This document shows positions 1-6,321 of a DNA stretch of 9,694 nucleotides, piece by piece. The notes under the pieces were generated by a model, which ran no database searches, was not told the DNA's origin, and saw only the letters and a program-made list of their open reading frames with translations. The translations under genes were made by a program, and so were the position numbers. Position 1 is the first letter of the stretch. Each line of letters starts with the position of its first letter. The stretch is from an uncultured Mucilaginibacter sp. (GTDB taxonomy: Bacteria > Bacteroidota > Bacteroidia > Sphingobacteriales > Sphingobacteriaceae), in NCBI GenBank assembly GCA_903885865.1, contig CAISKH010000661.1, positions 1-9,694 of the forward strand. The letters are read 5' to 3'.

Positions 1-28
1 CAAGAACGATCCAGTCGGTTAAGCTCAT
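1..28 (-). CDS. Probable sodium:solute symporter (SSS family), N-terminal fragment
   Basis: Only nine full codons are inside the window, reading M-S-L-T-D-W-I-V-L before the edge. The ATG (26-28, minus) overlaps the TGA stop of the preceding 41-aa frame as ATGA, the usual sign of translational coupling. A start of the form M-x-x-T-D-W-I-V-L followed by hydrophobic residues is what I remember of Bacteroidota sodium:solute symporters (SLC5-like, about 13 membrane helices). Tiny membrane proteins commonly sit ahead of such symporters, as in yjcH-actP or DUF4212-SSS pairs. The identity therefore rests on nine residues plus context and stays tentative; any polytopic membrane protein would fit. The gene would share the transcript that starts near 352-383. 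Confidence 0.4.
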
Positions 29-150
29 TTAAAGTAAAGGGTAATGAGCCAGAATATAATAATTAAAAAAACCAGCCACCCGGCTACAATGCCGTAAAAC
101 TGGTTCCAGTTGCGTATAAATGAGGGCAGTTCAGTATCAGGCCTCTTCAC
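25..150 (-). CDS. 41-aa single-helix membrane micro-protein ahead of a putative symporter
   Basis: This is a 41-codon frame with a GTG start (148-150) and a TGA stop (25-27). The N-terminal half is polar, with a short K-R-P-D-T-E segment and the aromatic stretch FIRNWNQFYG. One strongly hydrophobic helix follows at about residues 21-39 (IVAGWLVFLIIIFWLITLYF), ending in a C-terminal lysine. It overlaps the end of the 63-aa frame by 14 nt, and its stop overlaps the next ATG (ATGA), so the three frames look translationally coupled. The GTG is chosen because no ATG lies in frame; a TTG about 27 nt upstream is the alternative. The layout resembles small accessory subunits encoded just before SSS transporters. 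I do not recognise a named family, and an auxiliary-subunit role is inference from position. Confidence 0.6.
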   Translation of the reverse strand: MKRPDTELPSFIRNWNQFYGIVAGWLVFLIIIFWLITLYFK

Positions 151-328
151 CGCTTTTAGCCAATACCTGCACAAAAAAGGCAGTAAACAATAGCCCTATA
201 ATTCCGCTTACCAATATCCATAAAGGGCTAGTGCCTATTACAACGCCAACAAAAAGGCCGGTTACCAGGCCTACCGGGTAATAAATGTTATTGTAATTTT
301 CTTTTTCTGTTTTTGGGTGATGTGCCAT
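137..328 (-). CDS. 63-aa two-helix small membrane protein
   Basis: This 63-aa protein begins at an ATG (326-328) and ends at TGA (137-139). The N-terminus is hydrophilic (MAHHPKTEKENYNN, with a histidine pair). Two hydrophobic segments follow at about residues 17-35 and 37-57. Both are rich in Gly, Val, Ile and Leu and are separated by a Ser-Pro-Leu-Trp turn. The C-terminus is a short charged tail (KSGEEA). It is first in a probable three-gene operon: its 3' end overlaps a 41-aa micro-protein, which in turn overlaps the start of a probable symporter. A Bacteroidota-type promoter sits 24-55 nt upstream. I do not recognise a named family. The coding case is good because the hydrophobic pattern is coherent, the start is a proper ATG and the overlaps are tight. 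The function is unknown. Confidence 0.75.
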   Translation of the reverse strand: MAHHPKTEKENYNNIYYPVGLVTGLFVGVVIGTSPLWILVSGIIGLLFTAFFVQVLAKSGEEA

Positions 329-351
329 ATCTATTGTTATTGTAGTACGTG

Positions 352-383
352 CAAAAGTAATTGATTATATAATGTGTAGCAAT
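352..383 (-). promoter_or_regulatory. Candidate Bacteroidota-type promoter for the 63-aa/41-aa/symporter operon
   Basis: On the minus strand TACTTTTG (352-359) matches the Bacteroidota -7 consensus TAnnTTTG. An ATTG (380-383) sits 20 nt upstream, close to the TTTG -33 element at the expected spacing of 19-21 nt. The ATG of the 63-aa gene lies 23 nt downstream of the -7 box. This is a pattern match only; no transcript data were available. Confidence 0.5.
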
Positions 384-444
384 AGGTTAATATCAATAAA
401 ATCAATGCCTGATGAAGTTAATTGTAAAAATCGCGTTTAAACAA

Positions 445-615
445 TTACTTGCCACCCGTTTTCAAATACATCCAGATAATCCCCCCGATAACGGTAACAG
501 CCAAAACGATGAGCCCTATCCAGCCCGAGCGTTTATCCTGGCGCATTAGCCAGATCAGGAATGCAACAAGTGGTAATACAAAAATTAGCCAGAATATGAG
601 TGAAGGAGCGGTCAT
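445..615 (-). CDS. 56-aa two-helix small membrane protein downstream of tsaD
   Basis: A 56-aa frame reads on the minus strand from an ATG (613-615) to TAA (445-447). The first hydrophobic helix covers about residues 5-24 (SLIFWLIFVLPLVAFLIWLM). A basic loop (RQDKRSG) follows, then a second helix at about residues 32-50 and a short tail ending LKTGGK. The positive loop between two helices suggests both termini face the periplasm. An in-frame stop lies just before the upstream repeat, so the ATG is the only reasonable start. A REP-like repeat (616-642) ends exactly at the base before this ATG, so its hairpin is the immediate 5' leader. The gene lies 95 nt after tsaD on the same strand and may be read through from it. 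No named family is recognised; a loose resemblance to PLDc_N-like two-helix modules is not enough to name it. Confidence 0.65.
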   Translation of the reverse strand: MTAPSLIFWLIFVLPLVAFLIWLMRQDKRSGWIGLIVLAVTVIGGIIWMYLKTGGK

Positions 616-642
616 ATACCCCCCAGCCCCCTGAAGGGGGAG
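616..642 (-). repeat. REP-like G/C-rich repeat, copy 1
   Basis: The core CCCCCTGAAGGGGG forms a 5-bp stem with a 4-nt loop, preceded by ATACCCCCCAG. The unit is the inverted partner of the repeat at 702-729, differing at a few positions. It touches the start codon of the 56-aa gene. C/G runs around TGAA or TTCA are a recurrent intergenic repeat style in Sphingobacteriaceae (from memory). They stand out here against A+T-rich flanks. Confidence 0.75.
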
Positions 643-701
643 TTAAATGTGCGTATTGAATTAATTTCCATTCTAAATAAATATAAAAACATCCTTAATT
701 G

Positions 702-729
702 TTCCCCCCTTCAGGGGGTTAGGGGGTAT
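702..729 (+). repeat. REP-like G/C-rich repeat, copy 2, running into tsaD
   Basis: Read on the minus strand this copy is ATACCCCCTAA followed by CCCCCTGAAGGGGGGAA, matching copy 1 at 616-642 in opposite orientation. The two copies flank about 60 nt of A+T-rich sequence and could pair into a long stem in a tsaD read-through transcript. The copy supplies the last five codons (Y-P-L-T-P) and the TGA stop of tsaD. Confidence 0.75.
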
Positions 730-1718
730 CTTGCCAGCGGCGCAACATCCTGCCCTACAAAATCGCCTTTTAAAAACTTATAATACCCGGCTATGGCTAT
801 CATGGCGGCATTGTCTGTACAGTATTGCATTTCGGGTATAAAGCAGTTCCAGCCGTTTTTCTCGCCCAGTTCTCGTAGCCCCCGCCGCAACCCGGTATTG
901 GCTGATACGCCCCCTGCCAAAGCTATATGTTTTATACCATAAAACTGCGCGGCTTTTTGCAGCTTATTCAATAATATAGTAACTATCCGTTTTTCAACAG
1001 AGGCGCAAATATCATTTAAATTTTCGGTTATAAAATTAGGGTTAAGCGCCATATTATCCCTTATAAAATATAATATGGATGTTTTTAACCCGCTAAAGCT
1101 AAAATTAAACCCGGGTATTTGCGGCTCGGGGAAAAGGTAGGCATCGGGGTTTCCCAAACGGGCGTATTTATCTATCAGCGGTCCGCCGGGATAGGGTAAC
1201 CCCAATATTTTGCTGGTTTTGTCCATAGCCTCGCCAGCGGCGTCATCGAGTGTTTGACCGACAACTTCCATATCAAAATAATCCTTCACCAACACAATCT
1301 GGGTATGCCCGCCTGATACGGTGAGGCATAAAAATGGGAATAAAGGCTTATTATCGCCAATAAAATGCGCCAGTACATGCGCCTGCATATGGTTAACCTC
1401 TATAATTGGAATACTTTTTGCAATTGCAAAAGCCTTAGCGAACGACACGCCAACCAGCAGGGAACCCAAAAGTCCGGGGCCGCGTGTGAAAGCTACTGCA
1501 TCAATAGCATTTTTGCTTACTTTTGCGGTTAATAATGCTTGTTGTACGGCAGGAACGATATTTTGCTGATGAACCCTTGAGGCGAGCTCAGGGACAACGC
1601 CTCCAAATGCCTCGTGTATGGCTTGGTTAGTAACAATATTACTTAATATTGTACCATCAGCACATATTGAAGCAGAGGTATCATCGCATGAAGATTCGAT
1701 TCCTAAAATTACAGGCAC
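711..1718 (-). CDS. tsaD: tRNA N6-adenosine threonylcarbamoyltransferase TsaD
   Basis: TsaD (Kae1/YgjD/Gcp family) transfers the threonylcarbamoyl group from threonylcarbamoyl-AMP to A37 of ANN-decoding tRNAs, making t6A in the cytoplasm together with TsaB, TsaC and TsaE. The 335-aa length is normal. The family motifs are intact: GIESSCDDTS at 6-15, TRGPGLLGSLLVG at 78-90, the metal-binding HMQAH (H110, H114), SGGHTQ at 135-140, DDAAGEAMDK at 158-167 with YPGGP after it, FSGLKTS at 208-214, AGGVSANTGLR, and CTDNAAMIA with D302 as the likely third metal ligand. The start is GTG (1716-1718): an in-frame stop lies about 45 nt upstream with no ATG between, and M-P-V-I-L-G-I-E is the expected beginning. 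The last five residues and the stop come from a REP-like repeat, so the C-terminal tail is probably not ancestral. It is divergent from tamB. Confidence 0.96.
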   Translation of the reverse strand: MPVILGIESSCDDTSASICADGTILSNIVTNQAIHEAFGGVVPELASRVHQQNIVPAVQQALLTAKVSKNAIDAVAFTRGPGLLGSLLVGVSFAKAFAIAKSIPIIEVNHMQAHVLAHFIGDNKPLFPFLCLTVSGGHTQIVLVKDYFDMEVVGQTLDDAAGEAMDKTSKILGLPYPGGPLIDKYARLGNPDAYLFPEPQIPGFNFSFSGLKTSILYFIRDNMALNPNFITENLNDICASVEKRIVTILLNKLQKAAQFYGIKHIALAGGVSANTGLRRGLRELGEKNGWNCFIPEMQYCTDNAAMIAIAGYYKFLKGDFVGQDVAPLARYPLTP

Positions 1719-1725
1719 GTTATAT

Positions 1726-1757
1726 TGAATGAGTGAATTTATTGAATTTATTGAATG
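1726..1757. repeat. Short 9-bp tandem repeat upstream of tsaD
   Basis: TGAATTTAT occurs twice in tandem (1734-1742, 1743-1751) and is flanked by degenerate units TGAATGAG and TGAATG, giving TGAAT every 8-9 nt. It lies in the leader of tsaD when read on the minus strand. It is an A+T-rich simple sequence with no obvious function. Confidence 0.6.
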
Positions 1758-1773
1758 TTAAACAGTACACTAA

Positions 1774-1812
1774 ACCAATCAACAATTCAGCAATCCAACA
1801 AACCAACAATTA
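1774..1812. repeat. CAACAATT-type low-complexity tract between tsaD and tamB
   Basis: The tract consists of variants of CAATCAACAATT, CAGCAATCC and AACAAACCAACAATT, with almost no G on the plus strand. Similar CAACAATTC-type tracts are common between genes in this group of bacteria (from memory). It fills the space where the tamB promoter and start would be expected. Confidence 0.55.
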
Positions 1813-1817
1813 AAACC

Positions 1818-1825
1818 CAAAGTTA
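1818..1825 (-). promoter_or_regulatory. Candidate -7 box for tsaD
   Basis: On the minus strand this reads TAACTTTG, an exact TAnnTTTG match, about 100 nt upstream of the tsaD GTG. I see no good TTTG -33 element 19-21 nt further upstream, so it is weak evidence. It lies within the probable true start region of tamB on the other strand. Confidence 0.25.
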
Positions 1826-1857
1826 TTAAAAAAGTACTAAAAATAACGTTAAGTATC

Positions 1858-4800
1858 GTGTTGCTCCTGCTCTTAATGGTGAGCATATTGATGCTTGTGT
1901 TTCAGTATAAGCCCGTACAAACATGGGCGGCTAAAAAGGCTACCTCCTGGCTATCAAAAAAACTGGGCACCGAGGTCGCTATAAAAAGCCTGTATATTAA
2001 GCCTTTTTCGTCTGTTGTGCTGGAAGATTTTTACGTACTCGACAAACAAAAAGACACCCTTGTAAGTACGCCAAAGCTAACTGTTGACCTGAATGGCTTC
2101 TATCTTTTCAGCAGTATAAAAAATCACAAGATAGATTTTAAACTGATACAGCTTGACAATGGTTCCGTCTATTTAAAAAACATGAAGGGCAATGTAAGCA
2201 ATGCTCAGTTTATTTTAGACAGCTTAAAATCTACCTCTACGGCAAAAACAAAAAGTACCCCCTGGACGATAATATTTGAAAAAGCTGCCATTAATAACTT
2301 TCATTTCCGTTATAAAAACCAGTTAAGGAATGAAAAGGTAAGCGGAATAAATTTTAACGATCTCGACGTAAAAAATTTCAGCACGGTTGTAAACAATATT
2401 GATATTGCGCACCATTTGTTTAAGGGGGATATACGGCATTTAACACTAAGAGAAAAAAGTGGTTTCTATTTAAAAAACCTCACCACAAATGCCACAATTG
2501 ATACCAACCGGATATTGTTGCAGCATATGCTGATTCAAACCCAAAGGTCAGTACTGAAAGATTATTTAAGCGCCAGTTTCAAATCATTTAACGACTTTGA
2601 TGATTTTGTGAACAAGGTGCGCATTAATAGCGATCTTAAATCATCACATATTTCATCATCCGATATCGCCTATTTTTCAGGCTTAAACAAAGTAAACTTT
2701 GAGTTGGGTATTAACGGGCACATCCAGGGCGAGGTAAATAATTTAAAGGCGAAAAATTTAACGGTTACCGCAGGGCAGGCTACTTTTATTAAGGGAGATT
2801 TTAATTTAAAAGGACTACCTGACATGAATAAAATTTCCATGGAACTGAAGTTTGACCAGCTTGCCACCAACAAAAAGGATCTCGACTTCTTATATAGCCA
2901 CTTTACAGGTAAGCCAAATGCTAAAATGCCCGATATTATTTCAAAATTTGGCAATATTAGTTTTTCAGGAAGCTTTACCGGATCGCCTAACAATTTTGTG
3001 GCTGCCGGCACTTTTAAAACTAAATTGGGGAGGTTGGACCCTAATATTAACCTGAAAATAAATAAAGCGGGCACACCTGCTTACAAGGGTAAAATAAGTG
3101 CTTATGACTTTGACCTGGGCACCTTGCTTGACGACAACACCCTGGGCCGTACAACTTTTAATGCTACCGTTGATGGCAGCGGCGACGCGCTTAAAAATTT
3201 AAATGAAAATGTAAATGCCTCTATCAGCTACATTGATTTTAAAGGTTACCAGTACCAAAACGTAGCGGTAGAGGGTACTTTTATAAATAAAAAAATTGAT
3301 GCTAAACTTGCCATTAATGATAAAAACATTCACTTTAATGGAATAGGGAGCCTTGACCTTAACCCTGAATTACCGCTATATGATTTTTCGGCAACGGTTA
3401 AGAATGCGCACCTGAACACCTTGAATTTGATTAAAGATACCATTACCCTGAGCACAGAATTAAAAACCAGGTTCTCGGGCAACGACCTTAAAAATTTTGA
3501 AGGCTATATAATGCTTTCGCCTATCAGGGTAATCGATCCGCGTAATAATTATTTGCTTGATTCGGTGTACTTTGCTGCCAGCGGCAAAGGGGACTCAAGG
3601 ATTATCGCCCTTAAATCAGACGCAGCCGACCTGGATATGCAGGGCAGTTATGACCTGGCTACGCTGCCTTCGTATTTTAAAACCATTGTTAAAAAATATA
3701 TACCATCGTTAAACACCGAGATCAGTACGCCTAAACCGCAAAATTTTAAATTTGATTTAAAGTTAAAAAACATAGACCCGCTTATGGCTATTTTCGCCCC
3801 CGATATTAAAATACCGGAGCAGGGTACCTTTGTTGGTAAATTTAATTCGGCTGATAAAACAGCGACTATTAATGGCTTTATTAAAACGATAAAATATAAA
3901 AAAATTATCTTTCACAACTTTATCCTGGATGAAAGTACTGCCGATGACCAGTTAAGTCTTAACGTATCATTAAGCCGGGTAGACCTTACAGATAGCCTGT
4001 TCATTAAAAATATTGATATTAACAATTTTGTAAATAAGGACAGCGTAAAGTTCAACGTAAAACTCGCCGATAAAGATGCCACGAACCAGCTGGACCTTTA
4101 TGGCCTGGTTGAATTTGGCCGCGATACAATTGCCAAACTTAGTTTGCTTCCATCAGACATTGTATTGGAGCACCAGAAATGGAGATTGCAGGAACAGGTA
4201 AGAATACGGCTACTCGACAATAAAACACAGATATCGGGCTTTGAGCTTTCCAACGGGCAGCAAAAAGTATTTATAGATGGGTTTATTTCTGATCAACCTG
4301 AAGATAAATTAAAGGTTTCGTTTAATAAGTTTAGCATGGGCACCTTTGATCAGCTCACCAAAACATCTGACATACTGTTAAAAGGATCGCTTAACGGCGA
4401 TGTATTGCTTTCCTCTATTCTTAAAAACCCGGGGGTTGACGCGCATTTGAATATTGATTCATTTAAAATGAATAAAACATTGGTCGGCAATATAAAAATT
4501 GTATCGAGCCTTGATAATGCACGTAGCCGGGCCAACGTAAACTTAAATATATTGAACAGAGGGCTGGAAACACTTAAAATTGGCGGCACTTATTACCTGG
4601 GGAAAGAACAAGGCGATAAACTTGATTTTGATGTTAAAATGACCCAAACTGAAGCTATAATTTTTGAGCCTTTTATTAAAAGCCTGGTATCGGATGTTAA
4701 AGGCACCCTATCTACTAATCTGAAACTAACGGGATCATTAGCAAAACCTCAATTAAACGGCGATATTAATTTAGATAGTACCGGCATTACTATAAATTAT

Positions 4801-6321
4801 TTAAAAACACCTTATACGGTTAGTGATAAGATCAATGTAACCAACAGCGTTATTAACATTCGTGACCTGGTGTTAAAAGATATGCATGGCGGCCAGGGAA
4901 CTGTTAACGGGACCGTAGATCTGAACAATTTATCAACCCCAACCATTAATGCTGAGTTGACGGCTAAAAACCTAATGGCTTTAAACACTACATTTAAAGA
5001 TAATCACCTGTATTTTGGCACAGCTTATGCCACCGGCAAGTTTAAATTTAACGGGCCGATTGATAACATGAATATTGATATTAAAGCCACAACAGAAGCC
5101 GGTACGGTATTTAACATTCCGCTAAATACATCGTCAACAGTTAGTGATTATGATTTTATAACCTTTAAGAGCCATAAGGATACTACGGGATATAACGCCA
5201 CTAAAGTAAAAGCATTTAACGGCGTTACCCTGAATTTCGATTTAACCGCCGATGAAAAAACAACGGTAATAATAACTACAGACCTGGGCAAACTGACGGG
5301 AGTGGGGCAGGCAACAAATTTAAACATGCATATAAACAGCCTGGGCGATTTTGACATGGTAGGCAGTTTTTTGATCACATCGGGTAAATTTGAATTTGCG
5401 GCCAAAAACTTTATCAGTAAAAATTTTGTGGTTAACCAGGGGGGAACCATCCGATGGTCGGGCGACCCGGCGAATGCCGAAATTAACCTGAAAGCTATTT
5501 ACGAAGTGCGTACCGACATTTCGCCGCTTTATACTGCGGCTGGTTTTCAATCGCCTAAAGGTAATGAGCAGGTATTGGTACAGGCCGAAGTGATCCTTAC
5601 CAAAACGCTGTTGCATCCCGATATGGATTTCAATTTTACTTTCCCGACTGACCCTTCCATCAAGGATGACCTCGGAACTTACCTGGCCGATAATAATAAC
5701 CGAAGCAAACAGGCATTCAACATTATAGCGACAAGGAGTTTTGCATCAGGAAATAACAATGGCAGTTTAACCAACCAGGTAGTTAATACAGCAAGTACCG
5801 CTTTTAGCGAGTTGTTTTTAAACAGGTTTAACAGTGTTTTAAATCAAAATATACATAATGTTGACGTGAACATTCGCTCGTTTAACGATGCCAGTGCCAC
5901 ATTTAGAATTTTTAAAGAGAGGCTGATAATTAACGGGAGTTTGTTTAATACCAGCGCTAACAGTAATAACCTGTTTAATAACAGCAGCAGTTTGTTAAAT
6001 TCAAACTTTAATAACCTCACCAAAGATTTTGAAGCATCCTACCTTATCCGGGCAAATGGCACGCTTACGGCCCGGTATTCGTACCGCGTTTTAAACACCA
6101 CTACCTTAAATACCATCGACCAATTAACTGTTCAATATGTGAACGGGCTGGGGCTGGTTTATCAAAAAGATTTTGATACTCCATGGGAGTTTTTCAGAAG
6201 CCTTCTTTTTTTGAAACCGCGGGTTGATAAACCTGCCAATACTGCGCCGTCGCCGGCAAGCACGCCAACTGCAACCACAACTCCTTTGGTGCCTGGTAAC
6301 CGGGAAGATGAAGAAAATTAA
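1858..6321 (+). CDS. tamB: TamB-family translocation/assembly module protein (AsmA-like, DUF490)
   Basis: TamB proteins are anchored in the inner membrane and span the periplasm as a long beta-groove (AsmA-like/bridge-type). They are implicated in phospholipid transfer to the outer membrane and, with TamA-type Omp85 partners, in outer-membrane assembly. This protein is 1487 aa from the GTG at 1858. An N-terminal hydrophobic anchor is followed by K-P-V-Q-T-W, typical of the family. Long stretches of repeating beta-strand pattern follow. The C-terminal DUF490-type region (roughly residues 1020-1430) includes a strand-rich stretch ending LTVQYVNGLGLVYQKDFD, and then a disordered Pro/Thr/Ala and acidic tail. 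The GTG start lacks the usual basic residues before the anchor. The open frame continues upstream and reads V-I-K-K-V-L-K-I-T-L-S-I just before it, so the true start is probably near 1825 (ATT). No frameshift is visible. It ends 4 nt inside convergent ribBA. Confidence 0.88.
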   Translation: MLLLLLMVSILMLVFQYKPVQTWAAKKATSWLSKKLGTEVAIKSLYIKPFSSVVLEDFYVLDKQKDTLVSTPKLTVDLNGFYLFSSIKNHKIDFKLIQLDNGSVYLKNMKGNVSNAQFILDSLKSTSTAKTKSTPWTIIFEKAAINNFHFRYKNQLRNEKVSGINFNDLDVKNFSTVVNNIDIAHHLFKGDIRHLTLREKSGFYLKNLTTNATIDTNRILLQHMLIQTQRSVLKDYLSASFKSFNDFDDFVNKVRINSDLKSSHISSSDIAYFSGLNKVNFELGINGHIQGEVNNLKAKNLTVTAGQATFIKGDFNLKGLPDMNKISMELKFDQLATNKKDLDFLYSHFTGKPNAKMPDIISKFGNISFSGSFTGSPNNFVAAGTFKTKLGRLDPNINLKINKAGTPAYKGKISAYDFDLGTLLDDNTLGRTTFNATVDGSGDALKNLNENVNASISYIDFKGYQYQNVAVEGTFINKKIDAKLAINDKNIHFNGIGSLDLNPELPLYDFSATVKNAHLNTLNLIKDTITLSTELKTRFSGNDLKNFEGYIMLSPIRVIDPRNNYLLDSVYFAASGKGDSRIIALKSDAADLDMQGSYDLATLPSYFKTIVKKYIPSLNTEISTPKPQNFKFDLKLKNIDPLMAIFAPDIKIPEQGTFVGKFNSADKTATINGFIKTIKYKKIIFHNFILDESTADDQLSLNVSLSRVDLTDSLFIKNIDINNFVNKDSVKFNVKLADKDATNQLDLYGLVEFGRDTIAKLSLLPSDIVLEHQKWRLQEQVRIRLLDNKTQISGFELSNGQQKVFIDGFISDQPEDKLKVSFNKFSMGTFDQLTKTSDILLKGSLNGDVLLSSILKNPGVDAHLNIDSFKMNKTLVGNIKIVSSLDNARSRANVNLNILNRGLETLKIGGTYYLGKEQGDKLDFDVKMTQTEAIIFEPFIKSLVSDVKGTLSTNLKLTGSLAKPQLNGDINLDSTGITINYLKTPYTVSDKINVTNSVINIRDLVLKDMHGGQGTVNGTVDLNNLSTPTINAELTAKNLMALNTTFKDNHLYFGTAYATGKFKFNGPIDNMNIDIKATTEAGTVFNIPLNTSSTVSDYDFITFKSHKDTTGYNATKVKAFNGVTLNFDLTADEKTTVIITTDLGKLTGVGQATNLNMHINSLGDFDMVGSFLITSGKFEFAAKNFISKNFVVNQGGTIRWSGDPANAEINLKAIYEVRTDISPLYTAAGFQSPKGNEQVLVQAEVILTKTLLHPDMDFNFTFPTDPSIKDDLGTYLADNNNRSKQAFNIIATRSFASGNNNGSLTNQVVNTASTAFSELFLNRFNSVLNQNIHNVDVNIRSFNDASATFRIFKERLIINGSLFNTSANSNNLFNNSSSLLNSNFNNLTKDFEASYLIRANGTLTARYSYRVLNTTTLNTIDQLTVQYVNGLGLVYQKDFDTPWEFFRSLLFLKPRVDKPANTAPSPASTPTATTTPLVPGNREDEEN

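Noticed and set aside
449..634. Plus-strand 61-aa frame
   Set aside because: It is antisense to the 56-aa membrane protein, has no coherent domain or hydrophobic pattern, and ends inside the C/G repeat. The minus-strand frame is the better gene.
616..729. CRISPR array or transposon ends
   Set aside because: There are only two copies in inverted orientation, with no spacer series, no transposase and no target-site duplication. They fit a REP-like pair.
1321..1569. Plus-strand 82-aa frame inside tsaD
   Set aside because: It is antisense to conserved TsaD motifs (HMQAH, TRGPGLLG), so it is a shadow of a clear gene.
2670..3074. Minus-strand 134-aa frame inside tamB
   Set aside because: Antisense shadow of the long tamB frame. 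The composition is typical of reversed beta-rich coding sequence, and no start context or motif is seen. The same holds for the minus frames at 4350-4589, 5148-5450 and 5320-5616.
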